The notes under the pieces are model-generated. The model searched no databases and had not been told where the DNA came from. It was given only the letters and a program-made list of their open reading frames with translations. Of a stretch of 64,000 nucleotides of DNA, positions 37,532 to 48,792 are shown piece by piece. The stretch is from Brachypodium distachyon (Eukaryota > Streptophyta > Magnoliopsida > Poales > Poaceae). Within the stretch, counting starts at the first letter, position 1. Every line of letters starts with the position of its first letter. Position numbers and translations under genes: made by a program. The DNA lies in contig NC_016131.3 in the NCBI RefSeq assembly GCF_000005505.3, positions 2,976,001 through 3,040,000 of the forward strand, written 5' to 3'.

Positions 37532-39714
37532 ATCGACCGGAAGGGGCGGAGGAGGAGGAGCTAGCTACCAAGCCCTTTTGCGGCGCGGGGCGGGGCGGGG
37601 GCGCGCTCTCCCTCGAGACGAGATCCAGCCGCTGCTGCCTCGCCGGTTGTTCCGCTCGCGCGCTAGCTGCTGCCTCGGATGGAGCGGCGGACAATGGGGG
37701 TGGGAAGATCGGAGGAAGCGACGACTGGCTACGAGGGGCAAGACCGGAAAACTGGCACGGGCGAGCTCGACCAATGGTCAATGGAAGGGAAGCGAGCGAG
37801 GGAAGCGAGGTGGCCTATGATTTTTCTTTGGAAGCCTTCGTGTCTAGTATCGTCGTTGTCGCTCGTCTCGTCACCCTGACCTCCGGGTCTCTTGGCGGTA
37901 ATTTTGCCCCGTCTTCCTTATTTCTTTCCGTCACCAGAACTCAGGATCCTTTATTGCTGAATTACAGTTTTGTTATTGAAAGATATTAATATTCTCTTCA
38001 TCTAACAAAAAAATGTGTTAAATTTGTCAAAATTTGAATGTATTAGACATGACTTAGTGTATAGATGCATTCAAATTTGGTTAAAGTTAAGACATCCTTG
38101 TTAGACGGAGAGAGTAATTGTTTTTAGTGAGAGATCAGTCGACATACTTGGCCGTCAGATCTTAATCCAACGATACGTCAATTGAGATTTAAGACATTTA
38201 AAAAAAAATCAAGCAACTGAGTAGCTATACTAATTAATTTCAAGAAGTGAATATTAAACTAGTTATGCTAGGATTTTCAATTTTAGCTTTAGCAATGTAT
38301 GGTAAAGTTTTGAAAACACGGTAGAAATGCAGACGCTCGCACACAAGTACACTTGACTCTATGAACGCACTTATGGCCAAATATTTCCATGAGCACCATC
38401 GAGAGACTCATCCGACGGATCTTAAGGTTGACGAAGTCACCGTAAGAGTCTCCTTGTTGATGGATACATCACATAACACGGAAAGAATAGCGTCGAATAA
38501 ATCTGATAAATATGAGCACTCATGACGAGTCTAGAATTTGAAGGTGGGTGCGTGAGTTTTTCTATCACAAGTAGCCAAACCAGGCTCAGTTCACATTATT
38601 AACCATCCATGTATTATTTTAGTGTTAGTAGTGTAATAGTGTTGCAGTTGCTATATGTTTTACGGTAGTTATATTTACTAGAATTGATACTGACTAAAAT
38701 ACATGTATGTGAAATTAGACATGTTTATTTCAGAAAGGTGTTTTTGTGTGCCAAAACTAAAATCCCCAACCACGGCCACTGTATCTTCTTAACTCCACAT
38801 TTATCCTTCCTTTTCTCTGCACACTAGTGTGTCAATTCAGGTAAAAAATCAGCAAGGTTTTGTCAACTTTCTATCATTGTCTCAATCATCAAGTCGATCG
38901 ATGGTCTTGTTCAACTAATCCATGATGTCATGTGAAAATACACGTTGCACCTGTATGTAACTAGTGTGTATAGATCCATAGTCGAGAAAATGTGACTCAA
39001 CTTCTCAGGTACCTTGTTGCAGGGGCAGGCCCATGATTTTGACACTGGGTATTCAAAATTGTTGTGAATATTCACTGATGAAAATTGTTCAAAAATTCAT
39101 TGGTGAAATTTTTGCATCTCTAATCGAGTGATCCCTGAGGTGGTGTCCTCTTGTGTGTAGCCATTCCACGGTGAAAGTTCCGAAGTGCGGAGCATCAGCC
39201 AGCCCCCTAGACGGCCAACGCCCAAAAGCAGGGACGCCGAAGAGCAAAGGAGAATTCACTAGGTTGTTGGATTTGAGACATGTTTCTTTTGGGATTTAAA
39301 AGGAGGCGAGGAGGCACAAGGTGCAAGCATAGGTTGTACGGGATTACGAATATCCAGTAGACGGTTCGATTTTAAGCTATCTAAAATACTACTTAGACCA
39401 TTGGGCCAACTCAGGGGAAGGAGGAGATAGATGGCTGGTGCATTTTAGAACTCAGTGCTTGAATATTTTAGTTTTAGCCCAAAATACTTTTTGCATGCTT
39501 ACATATAGAGTACATGGTACATATAATCAAAAAAAATTCAAAAAAATAAGTTGAACCGAGCTGGGCCCTCCATGCCTTGTTGATAGTTTCTATAAACTTC
39601 TCCTGTATTTGCAACATTGACGCCTACTGATCGAGACATTGTTTCCACATTTATAATGGTTTAAACTAGTACTTCGTATAATATTTGCAACTTTGTCTCC
39701 ACATTGACGCCTGC
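37532..39714. other. Intergenic, MFS promoter and repeats
   Basis: GC-rich MFS leader to about 37820, then AT-rich sequence with a MITE (37992) and a CAGGGGCAGGCCCATGATTT word near 39023, resembling a hAT-type end. No gene supported. Confidence 0.5.
37992..38114. mobile_element. Stowaway-like MITE
   Basis: Ends TTCTCTTCATCTAACAAAAA and CTTGTTAGACGGAGAGAG with TA flanks. The centre GACTTAGTGTATAGATGCAT is the same family as 12499 in reverse. Confidence 0.8.
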
Positions 39715-39911
39715 AGTGATCTACGCGATCAAGTGCTGATATTGTTTTCTGTTCTATATCTAATATTCTAATATTATGCCGGTGAATTTTCTCATGTGAC
39801 TTTTCTCTCAGCTTTAAAACATCCAGCCGAGTGGAGATCTTTTTTTTTTTCACTTTCGAGTGGAGATTTTTGATGAAGTCTTTCTGTGTTTCACTTCTAT
39901 GCAAATGGCAG

Positions 39912-40250
39912 GTCGCACTTGGTCGGTAATGGTATTTTTCATCCATAGTCCATCTGGAAGAATTCATGGATAACAGCAAGCTAGATTTGTCATGACAGTA
40001 CGGACATTTGAAATTACTGTCTTGCAAGGCATAGTTGGTTCTTTGCCATTGACTGATGTTGTTTTCTTCGTTGTGTGGCTTGAGCTCATTGGTACGACTA
40101 CAAACTGAATTCTCAATACTTTTAGATCGACAGTAGTTCCTTATAGAAATTTAACCATTAACGATGGCATGGTTAGCTCTTTGGCACGGACTGCTGTTGT
40201 TTTCTTCGCGATGCGGCTAGCGCCAAGGAGAAGGAGCTTAGGTGAACACG
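39912..40250 (+). pseudogene. MFS transporter fragment
   Basis: A copy of MFS exon 3 (parent 35150-35325), complete with a flanking GGCAG acceptor and a GTACGA donor. It reads SH/LVGNGIF and KVRTF-like segments with frame damage (CATGACAGTACGGACATTTG). Most of exon 4 is missing; only the last about 30 bases of the parent coding region persist near 40215-40250. It cannot make a transporter. Confidence 0.85.
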
Positions 40251-41248
40251 AATTGCTTGCTCATCAGGGCTGTGTAGACACGACAGCTAACTGCCTCAGT
40301 TAGCCTAGTTATTTTGGTCACAAAGTTACCAATTTCTCGTTTTAGCTACAAATTCTCTTGATTAATTGCATCGTGCACCAATCCGGAATTTAGTTTCGGG
40401 TTGAAATAATGCAGTTGAGGAAAGAGTGCAGGTACGATCTTGTTCGGGCAGATGAAACACACACAAGTACACGAGGATTTCTTGTACAATTAGAGAATAA
40501 ATTGTAATCTTTTGTGTAAATACATAATGGCAGATGGCATGCATGTGCAATCATCCTATGTAAACCTGTTTTGATTGGGGGTATTTCTCTGGAGAGTTTT
40601 GGCGATTTGGACTAGATCCAAAACTGCTGTAGAAGTACTCCTCGTCCAGACAACCTAGTGTATTGTTGTCTGTAAACCTGAACTTAAGCTAGGGAAATTA
40701 TCCACACTGACCAATGCTGATAATATTTGCAAAGTAGCAGCACCTACACTCATTTGCTAGTAACGCAGTCAATTTGACATAATATGATGAGTTACTGAAA
40801 AAAGGTGGACCCGGCCCCACATGTCAGGCAACAATTTCGTCAAAGAGCAGCGGTTACCTTATGCTTGCGAAAAAGCCGAAAAGTGATTGGTCCGTAGCTT
40901 TAAATAGGATAACATTATATGTAACGGAATATGCTGAAAGATCAATGCCTCTAAATCAATGTTCAAAGTCCTCGACTCTATGCATAGCACTCGCATCACC
41001 CAGCAATATCAAGATTGAACAAGAGCAACACTTAGACGGCCACATACTAGAAACAGCAATTTCATAAGAAATCTAACGTACCAAACGACCAGATCCAGGT
41101 TTGAACAATCACACACTTAAAAGTTCGCAGCCAGTTAGCGGCAGCTTTGAAGAACTAAAACTGAGGGTCTGGGGTGATACATTGCACCCACAATTAACAA
41201 GCAAACTTGTTCGAGATCGACGCACATGAGCATCAAATGCCATCGAGA

Positions 41249-42078
41249 TCAAGCGGCCGGAGGAGCAGGGGCCTGGAAGAGACGCACGTACTGGCCATCG
41301 GCGTCGTAGGAGTGAGAGCGGTGCCAAACCTTGACGATCTCGACGGGGATGACGCTGGTGGAGTCATCGCAGTAGTCGATCCGGATCTCGCGCGGGATCT
41401 CCCGAGGGTCCTCGAGCTGGACGACGACGCGGACGGTGGCGAGGTCGGGCGCCGCGAAGCAGGCCGGGTCGATCTCGCGCACGAACCCTAGGCTGCTGCA
41501 GTTGTCCTCGATCCTCTTCTCCGTGCGCTGCTGGACGGGGTAATCCCGCAGGGCGAGGTGCACGACGTAGTCGTGGCTCACGCGGCGGACGTTGGGGGTC
41601 TCCCCCTCGCGGACCAGCTTGACCGTGGCGCCGTCGAGCACGAAGGGCTGCCGGCGCATGGCCGCCTCCCGGTCCTCGGGAGTCCGGAAGCGCACCGCGA
41701 CGTCGCCGTAGAAGGTGGGGTGGATGAGCTCGAAGGTCTACGGCAGGTCGAGGGCCAGGGTGCGGAAGACGCGGCGGACGAAGGGGGCCGGATCCGCGCG
41801 GCAGGGGGATCGGCGGGGGTGATGTAGGCGTACGCGTGGCGCTTCGCGAAGTAGACCATGGCGGGGTCGGGAGCCAGGTTGAAGTAGACCTTGACTTCCT
41901 CCGGGCGGCGCCGCTCCGACGGCGGGATGAAGAGGCGGACCGCGGAGGCGGGCGGGCGGCGGCCGTCGAAGCAGGCGTGGGTGACGTAGGCCGGGCGGTC
42001 GGTCGGGATCTCCAGCGCCGTCGCCCCCTCCGGCATGGTGGCGTCGGCGGTGCGCTGGGCGGCGGCGGCAGGCAGCAT
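41249..42078 (-). pseudogene. Paralogue B of the unknown gene, decayed
   Basis: Colinear with gene A from ATG (42078) to the shared C-terminus HRSHSYDADGQYVR and the TGA at 41249. Two disabling lesions are visible: a one-base deletion within about 41790-41815, where A reads APCRADPGPF, and a TAG at 41738-41740 replacing the Gln of LPQTF. After these the frame is open and well conserved (FRTPEDREAAMRRQPFVLDG, ETPNVRRVSHDYVVHL). The open 3' half could still be translated only from an internal start. Probably a dead copy made by the inverted duplication. Confidence 0.85.
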
Positions 42079-42479
42079 CTTGGGTCTGGTGCTCTGGGGT
42101 GGGGAGAGGGAGAGGGAGGAGGCGTCAATCAGTCGAGGCGAGACAGGCGGAACTAATGGCGGGCGTGAATGGGTGAGTTTAAAGGCGGCGGGCGTTGCGG
42201 GTTTTGGGTTTATCGGCACGCAATCGCAGCTGTCTTGTGCGTGTTTGACTCTAGTCTGACTCTGAGACCTGCCGTTGCTTGTTTGCGGCTTTGCGCCTGC
42301 CGTGCACGCGTCAATGAGCAGAGGCGAGCCCATCAATTTTTTTTCGAGTAGTAATAAAGAGTTGGCCCATCACGGTCGTTCGTGGATATACTGTACCATG
42401 GATGTTTCGCTAAAAACAAAATTGTACTGTGGATGTATTTATGTCTTAAAAAAACGTTTAGATACATGTAATAAACTGC

Positions 42480-44398
42480 GGCTGTCCATAAATTTACTAA
42501 ACGGCGGCTGTCGATAATTAGCCGGGAAAGGTACTAAGTCAACATCCGACGGATATGGCTTGACATACCCTGGTCGCATCGAGTAGTGTGTTTGCATATA
42601 TTGGGCCTTGACCCCCTCAGCTATAAGTTTTTGGATGGCTTTAAGGTTCATTGATGCTGCTGGTTGGTGGCTATTTTGGCTAGTGGGAGCATTTCTCTCG
42701 AGCTCGGGATTTGTATTGTTGCCGACCTATGCGCGTAAGGCAGCTAGTTCATCATCTTTTTGCTGAAGTGCAGCTGTGAGTTGAGCCAGCCTCTCCTCAG
42801 TTGAGCGAGTTTCATTTGTTGCTAGGACTTGCTCCACACATCTCGGATCAAAGTCGTGTGGCTCTTCCTCGCGTGCATCTGGCTCACTATCGGTAGTAGG
42901 AGGAGAATCCTTACGCATGGGATTATAAGACCCCGAAGAAGCTGAATTCTCTTCTTCATTACTCGAGTTTTTCAGACTACGAGTCACAGGACGGTGACCC
43001 GGGACAATTTCTTTTCGGGGCCTCTTTCTCTTGAAGTGGATTGTTGTGGATGATGTCTCGCTGCTGTCGTCCGCTGCTTCTGTAATCCCAACCGGCAGCG
43101 CGTTAAAGACCTCAAACATGTTGTTTGAGGCTTTCTTGCACGCTGGCCATGGAGCCAAAGCAGTAGGCATTTTTCTTGGTGCACTTGCTGATCTCTTGAT
43201 TATTTGCCTCACACTGTTCTCGCTTGACGAAGCTGTATATGCCCCTTGTGTTCTGCTGGACTCAGATCTTGCTCGTACTGCTCTTTCTCTTTCTTTATAT
43301 GCGGCCCGTCTTGATCGGACACGAGAAGTTTGATTCACATACTTTCGGCGTTCAGGATGTCGCTGTATGAACTCTTCGTACTCAGGCCGTTTGGCGAGAG
43401 CTTCGGCCTGCCGCATGATGGCGCCACCCACATCATTTCGAGACGTGGAGGCACCTGGAGGTGCGACCTGAGTGTGTGACATATGCTTCTGATAACATAC
43501 GAGTCATCATGATTTTGCACTCGCATCCTTGGGCGAGTGTCCTCCCACCTGCCCTTAACAGACTTACTGACATGCGAGCGTTGTCGGTTTGCAGCGGCCT
43601 GATCCACTGCAGCTGGAAGATTAGCCCGAGAACGGCGAGCATTTCTTTGCCGCCGCTGATGCCGTACCAGATCAAATGAACCTTCACAAGATCCTCTCAT
43701 AACAGGTGCATCTTCTGACAGAGGGTTTGATAATGCCGATGTTGGATTTACGTGGCCGGTTTGGCGGTCACGAGCAGTGAGGCACACTCCCTTCCATCCA
43801 AGGGAATGTTTTTCCATCGCCTTAGAGCACTCCCCACTGGGTTTATGGACCAGCGAAGGAATGAACTCTGGGGCATCAGCTCGTAGTATATTTCGAGCAT
43901 TGGTGGGTCTTCCTGTTGAAGACGACGCAAACGGCAATATGGCCTCAACATCGCCTCTTTTCCCAAGCTGCTTGCATGTGGATTTCTCTACCATCTTCTC
44001 TTTTCCTTTGCAGACTAGCGGTGGGAATTCAGACTTGTTAAAAGCCACCGACCTGCCCTTGTCCTTGGACTGCTGGTGAGATGATTGCCCCACCTCAGCA
44101 ACGTTCCTCTTCATGACTGATATAGGAGTTGTCTTTGCAGCCTGCTGAGTGGCACTAGCTTTTGCTGCACTGAGAGAAGCTGCCTTTTTATTAGCAGCCC
44201 TCAGTCTTCTTTTAGCAGACTTTGAGAGCACCGGGCACAGACGAAATCTCCTTCTCCTGATCAGGTTCCTTGCGTGATGCAGCAGCGGCCCTCCAACTTT
44301 CACTTTACAGAGGCTACCAGCGGGCCAATCGGCACGTTCAGCCAGAGGTCTCCGAAGCGGAGGGTCACAAAGTGCTGCACCTGATGATCCATAAGGTC
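42480..44398 (-). pseudogene. Gypsy-type gag, disrupted
   Basis: Reading from ATG 44398 gives MDHQVQHFVTLRFGDLWLNV, then the frame breaks near 44310. A 323-codon frame follows (RRRFRLCPVLSKSAKRRLRA ... KGKEKMVEKSTC). Near 43490 it shifts again to a 251-codon frame (MRQAEALAKRPEYEEFIQRH, coiled tail LTAALQQKDDELAALR) that stops at a TAG at 42727-42729. The same frame continues past the stop with NLKAIQKLIAEGVKAQYMQT and YSMRPGYVKPYPSDVDLVPF, a block I know from the start of plant Ty3/gypsy gag. Hence a gag with two frameshifts and one nonsense codon. The N-terminal part has no known function. Confidence 0.7.
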
Positions 44399-44542
44399 CA
44401 TACCTTCATACAAAAAATAAATAAATAGAGAAAACCATATATTAATCCTCTCGAATTTCAGTATATTTGTGAGAATATATATTCTCGAAATTTATGTGTT
44501 GCATGATATGTTGGAATTTCAAAGATGAGGGGAGAAATATGT

Positions 44543-44558
44543 CCCACTGGGGGTGCCA
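44543..44558 (-). other. Putative primer-binding site
   Basis: TGGCACCCCCAGTGGG on the minus strand, six bases after an LTR-like end ...GTCATCA. TGGCRCC is the common start of gypsy primer-binding sites; the matching tRNA was not determined. Confidence 0.5.
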
Positions 44559-45504
44559 GATTCTGATGACGGGAAAATGGGGCGGGAAATACGCGTCCAC
44601 GTCATAGAGACAGATAGTATAAATTAAATGCGCGAAAGCGTAAAAATAAATAAAAGATCAAACATTGCAGGCTCTTTATTTCCAGAACTCTTACATTTAC
44701 AACACATGAATATTCTAAAACTATGAAAATAAAAGTCCTCCTCACTGTCGTCGGTGTCAACGTGCTCGAAGAAGTCTTGATTTTTTATTTATGCTAACGT
44801 ATGGGTAGCATGATAATCATGGTTAAAATTCATCTATGCTGATATATGAGTAGCATAGTAACTATGATTTGTTCATGGGATGACATATTTTATTTTATAT
44901 CATCGATATAACATATGCGCACGTATAGGTGCCAAGTCCATTTAGTTGATCAACCATCATATATTTTAATCATGTAAAAGTGCTCTAATCAGTTGACAAT
45001 GTATATAATCTATTTAGATGGCTAATCAGCGGGCTAAAATGGCATCCCAAATATACGCGCACATGTGCCAAAGATCATACATGTATTTTCTATATACATG
45101 CATGGATGAAGATATGTATTTGATATGTGGACTATTATATAGTTGACCCAAGTACTATATGCAGATCGGACTCAGGTTTTCGTAATCCACGTGTGCTACA
45201 TGGCCTAAGCTATGATTTAATTCTTTGGATGCATGCACCTATATGAAAGGAGTGCATGGCTTGATCTGTACGCAGATGCAGACAATCATATCAAGAGAGT
45301 GTATAATTTAATTTATATTTATATGAGTCACATGCATACAACTATATGAAATGCATGCATGGTTCAATTTTAATTTATATGAAACATCCTGTAGCATGTA
45401 AGACTATTTTTCTATAGCCTTAAATGAATGTGCGACTAAAAATTAGTCAACATATTTATATGATTTTAGATTTCAGTTATATGAGGATTTTTTATATAGT
45501 CTCA

Positions 45505-45762
45505 TTTCATTTGTATTAATACTAACGCCGTGTGACAATATGCCCACGTGTAGTATATTTCGTTTATATTAATACTAACACCGTGTGACAATATGCCCAC
45601 ATGTAGTACAATTCATTTGTATTAATGCTAGCATCGTGTGACAATATGCCCACGTATAGCATGTTTCATTTGTATTAATACTAACACCGTGTGACAATAT
45701 GCCCACGTGTAATACAATTCATTTATATTGATGCTAGTATCGTGTGACAATATGCCCACGTG
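45505..45762. repeat. 53-bp tandem repeat, five copies, each a hairpin
   Basis: Units contain GTATTAATACTA then CGTG-TGACAATATGCC-CACG. The 12-base core starts at 45533, 45586, 45639, 45692 and 45745, exactly 53 bases apart. In each unit CGTG and CACG flank the core as inverted arms (one unit has CACA). Confidence 0.95.
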
Positions 45763-45953
45763 CGCAGCATGATGTATAGCAATTTATAGGGATGATGCAA
45801 CATGTGAAAATTATCTATTCAATTTAGAGATATGGGACTAAATTGTGCATCAAGTATATGTGTGCAATATTTTTGATGAGCTAATGTACATGGATATGAA
45901 ATTATAAAATATCTATGTACCAAAATATGGCCCATAACTCTAGAATGGGCTAC

Positions 45954-46330
45954 TTGATTTGTGACAATATGTCCAAATCAAAAGCATAATCCCTTATCTT
46001 ACCATGAATGCTTCTTGGCTTGTGACAATATGTCCAGGCCAAGAGCCGAAATGCAACAAGATATATATGCAAAAATCTAAGAATAAGCCCCTCGATTTGT
46101 GACAATATGCCCAAATCAAAAGTATAATTCTTGGTCCTATTATGAGGTGCTTCTTGACTTGTGACAATATGCCCAAGCCAAGAACCAAATATGCAACAAG
46201 ATATATGTGCAAAATCTAAGAACAAGCCACTCGATTTGTGACAATATGCCCAAACCAAGCGCTAAATCCTTGATCCTATCATGAAAAGCTTCTTGGCCTG
46301 TGACGATATGCCCAAACCAAGAGCCAAATA
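45954..46330. repeat. About 139-bp tandem repeat with two hairpins per unit
   Basis: The cores start at 45962, 46100 and 46239 (type 1) and 46023, 46162 and 46301 (type 2), spaced 138-139 bases. Type 1 arms are of the form TTGATTTG/CAAATCAA; type 2 arms TCTTGGCTTG/CAGGCCAAGA. The core TGACAATATGYC is the same as in the 53-bp array although the rest of the unit is unrelated. Confidence 0.93.
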
Positions 46331-46582
46331 TGCAACCATATCTGAATTGCAAGAAAGGGAAGGCCTCCTAATTTGTATTATCAAACCACCATGTCTCACC
46401 TTTGTTGAATGCTACTGACGTTGAGTCCTCCGACGCGCCTGAGCTAGCAGATGGGAAGCAGCAAGTAGCAGGAGGAGGAAAGGCGTATGCGTGTGTGGAT
46501 TACAACAGCAGCGTTTGGGGTTGCAGCAGCTGAGTTGATTGATAGAAAAATCTAAGCCGCCAGCGGCAGGTCTTCTCCTCTG

Positions 46583-46590
46583 TATTTATA
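46583..46590 (-). promoter_or_regulatory. TATA box of the retroelement leader
   Basis: TATAAATA on the minus strand in CTGCCTATAAATACAGAGG, with CAAT/CT-rich sequence downstream. Its position and direction fit transcription through the hairpin array toward gag. A GTGAGA donor-like site near 46400 suggests the leader may be spliced. Confidence 0.6.
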
Positions 46591-46700
46591 GGCAGGGGAG
46601 ACTGAGTTTCAGCCGGACGACGTGCGCACGTCTGCCGGTCGTGGACGTTGGGCAGAGTTATCTCTTTTCTTATTTTTGTCCATGTGCTATTCTACGTGGG

Positions 46701-47234
46701 CCATAGAAGTCAGATGTATTTGTTTAAGCAGCTGATTAGTTAGTTGGGCTAATGCAGCCGGCCAGCCAGGTCTGCAGCGTCATGGGCGTCTTGTTGATGG
46801 GCATGGGCTGATTAGCCTTAATTGTTAATCTCATACTAGTCCACTTTTGCATGCATGCTAATTAAGATGGGCTGGACGTTTTTGGGCTGATTAGTATCAA
46901 TGATTAGCCTCATTAACCCACGTGTACGTGCATGTTAGATTGAGATGGGCTTTGAGCCATATATGCACCCACGTACGTGGTCAGGCTTGATCACGATGGA
47001 ATTTGGGTTATCAGCTATAATAGCCGATTTAGGGGTTACTTAATTATTGCACATGGTCCTTTTCCTTATGCCACAATGGCAACATCGGTTTTTCTTTTTA
47101 TGATAATTAATTTGTATTTCATTGGTTCATCCTTTATTTTGCATCAGACGGAGTTTGCCATCTAAAAATATCTTCTCATATAATTACCATGTTATTTAAT
47201 GTGCGACGCCGAAATCGATGTCAACAGCAGTTGT
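46701..47234. other. Upstream region of the retroelement, no gene
   Basis: Contains repeated GATGGGCT-GATTAG words (46800, 46866, 46944) that may belong to a U3 region. No gene supported. Confidence 0.4.
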
Positions 47235-48050
47235 CCGTGGAAAGATATCCTCATCAAAGACAGAGGTGCAATTGCTGTTTGCGAAGCTCCCACGTGTGGA
47301 CAACTCGAAAGAAGATGATGGTCAGTTCCTGTCCGCTGAGGCGCACCAGAACCCCATTCGGGATGCTCGTGCCTTCATCGATCTCAATGAAGGTGCATGT
47401 GGCACAATAGTCGCCGGTCGCAAAACAAAAATCGGTCCATGTAACACACCTTGCTTATACAACGCAAAACACACTGGGCTCCCCAGTTCATGCCAGAGCT
47501 CCAAGAGATGTCCGTCGCCTCCACCTCGACAAGGGAGGTACACGGCATAGGTGCAGTCATCAGGATCGGACCTAGAAAAGTTATAGAGAGAAGACGAAAT
47601 GGTCTGAGTGGATGCTTTTTTATAATATGAACGAAACATCCTTCGTATATCCTGTGCACATACTAAGTGGGAGAAAAAATTCAAACCTACACATGGGCCC
47701 GCCCTTGACTGTCGTGGACGTTGGTGGACGTTCTCTTGGTGGGAGAGACGGTGATGGCGTCCAATTTTTCGTTTTTATAGTGTCCTATCCTTGTGGAGAT
47801 TTTAGTTATAGTACATTTTTCAGAATTATTTTCCAAATTGTAGCTAACATGACGGACACGTCGTGTCTAGTGACTAATCATCATCAATGCAAAACAACAC
47901 AACGTCAATTAATCCAAAACCACGTCGTGCTTGGTATACTCCTTCCTCTTTCATGGATCATGCCATTTGATGAAGAGTTTGGAAGGCAAAGAACAAAAGG
48001 TTAACAAGGTTGATCGCGGGATCCACGGGGGCGGGGAAAGACGTGGACAG
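47235..48050. repeat. Direct repeat, copy 1
   Basis: Colinear with 48793-49535: shared words AAGATATCCTCATC, CATTTCTCAATGAAGGTGC-type segments, CCTCGACAAGGGAGGTACAC, GGCAAAGAACA and GACGTGGACAGCC. Frames on both strands are short and broken. It may be a decayed captured gene; I cannot name it. Confidence 0.8.
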
Positions 48051-48792
48051 CCGGCGAAGTCCCATCACGTAATATGTGACGGAGGGAGTACACAGATAGG
48101 GTAAAAGGTCTCGGTTCATGTGATTCAATTCGCATTAAAAGAAATATTTCGCCTCACTCTACCATAAGAAACTCGAACAGCCCGAACCTGATTTGGAAAA
48201 TCAAATACTCTAGTTGAAATTACATACTGATAGCCGTCGGACAATGGCGGCTACCTTTTGTGGTGCTTGAGAAAGGCGGATTTTCTAGAGTTAGGCTGAA
48301 AATATTACGATTTGCGATACGCAGGCTTAAGTCTTGGTTCCTAAAACCTTCTGCATTTCTAGAGTTTCAAATCTTCTAGAGAATGGTTAGCAAGGTGGAG
48401 ACCATAATTATAGCCCTTCTTGAACCGGAGTGCATCGTGTTGGTCCATGGGGTTTGGATGTTGAGGGTTCTTGAATTGGTGAGGTCGATGAGGGGCTCTC
48501 CGCTGCATCGAGTTGGGGTGGCTCGTCTTTGTCCTCGACGACATGACGGTTGGTCCAGGTCCTGTGGCTCATGTGGTTTGGAGACGGCGGAGAAACCAAG
48601 GAAGAGGGTGGGATTAGTGGAGCTGCCGGTGGAAAGGGTGGCGGAGCTGCTATAGAGCCATTGGGTTCAAATGAACCCAATGAAAAAGGTAATTCCTTCA
48701 CTAACTTAGTCTTTGTTTTGCTTATTTAGTGAAAAATTACACCATAATTAAAGGGATCGAACCCAATAGCCTAATTCTCTAACTTCGCCACT

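Larger units (their letters stand above)
39715..42130 (-). repeat. Inverted segmental duplication, right arm
   Basis: Reverse-oriented copy of about 32520-35490. Order from left to right: MFS exon-3 copy, a deletion that removes most of MFS exon 4, the exon-4 tail (GCGCCAAGGA near 40220), the shared 3' flank, then the decayed paralogue B. Identity is high enough to align by eye but carries many substitutions and indels. Confidence 0.85.
42480..46700 (-). mobile_element. Truncated Ty3/gypsy-like retroelement (leader plus gag)
   Basis: On the minus strand the order is promoter, long leader/LTR, an LTR-like end CCGTCATCA (at 44564), a primer-binding-like TGGCACCCCCAGTGGG (44558-44543), then gag. 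The gag frame stops being recognisable at PPFSKF near 42482, where the element is cut off. No protease, reverse transcriptase or integrase remains. The upstream limit is uncertain: I see no clear 5' TG end, and 46700 is a guess. Confidence 0.65.

Noticed and set aside
45505..45762. CRISPR-like array (five regular repeats)
   Set aside because: The units are wholly repetitive at 53 bp with no unique spacers, and the genome is a plant's. It is a tandem repeat.
45950..46352. Minus-strand frames such as WAYCHKS and GHIVTSQEA repeats taken as a repeat protein
   Set aside because: They arise from translating the 139-bp tandem unit, in several frames and without a start or domain.
47218..47550. 110-codon plus-strand frame as a gene
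   Set aside because: No known domain, and the second copy at 48.8 kb breaks the frame; treated as a repeat.
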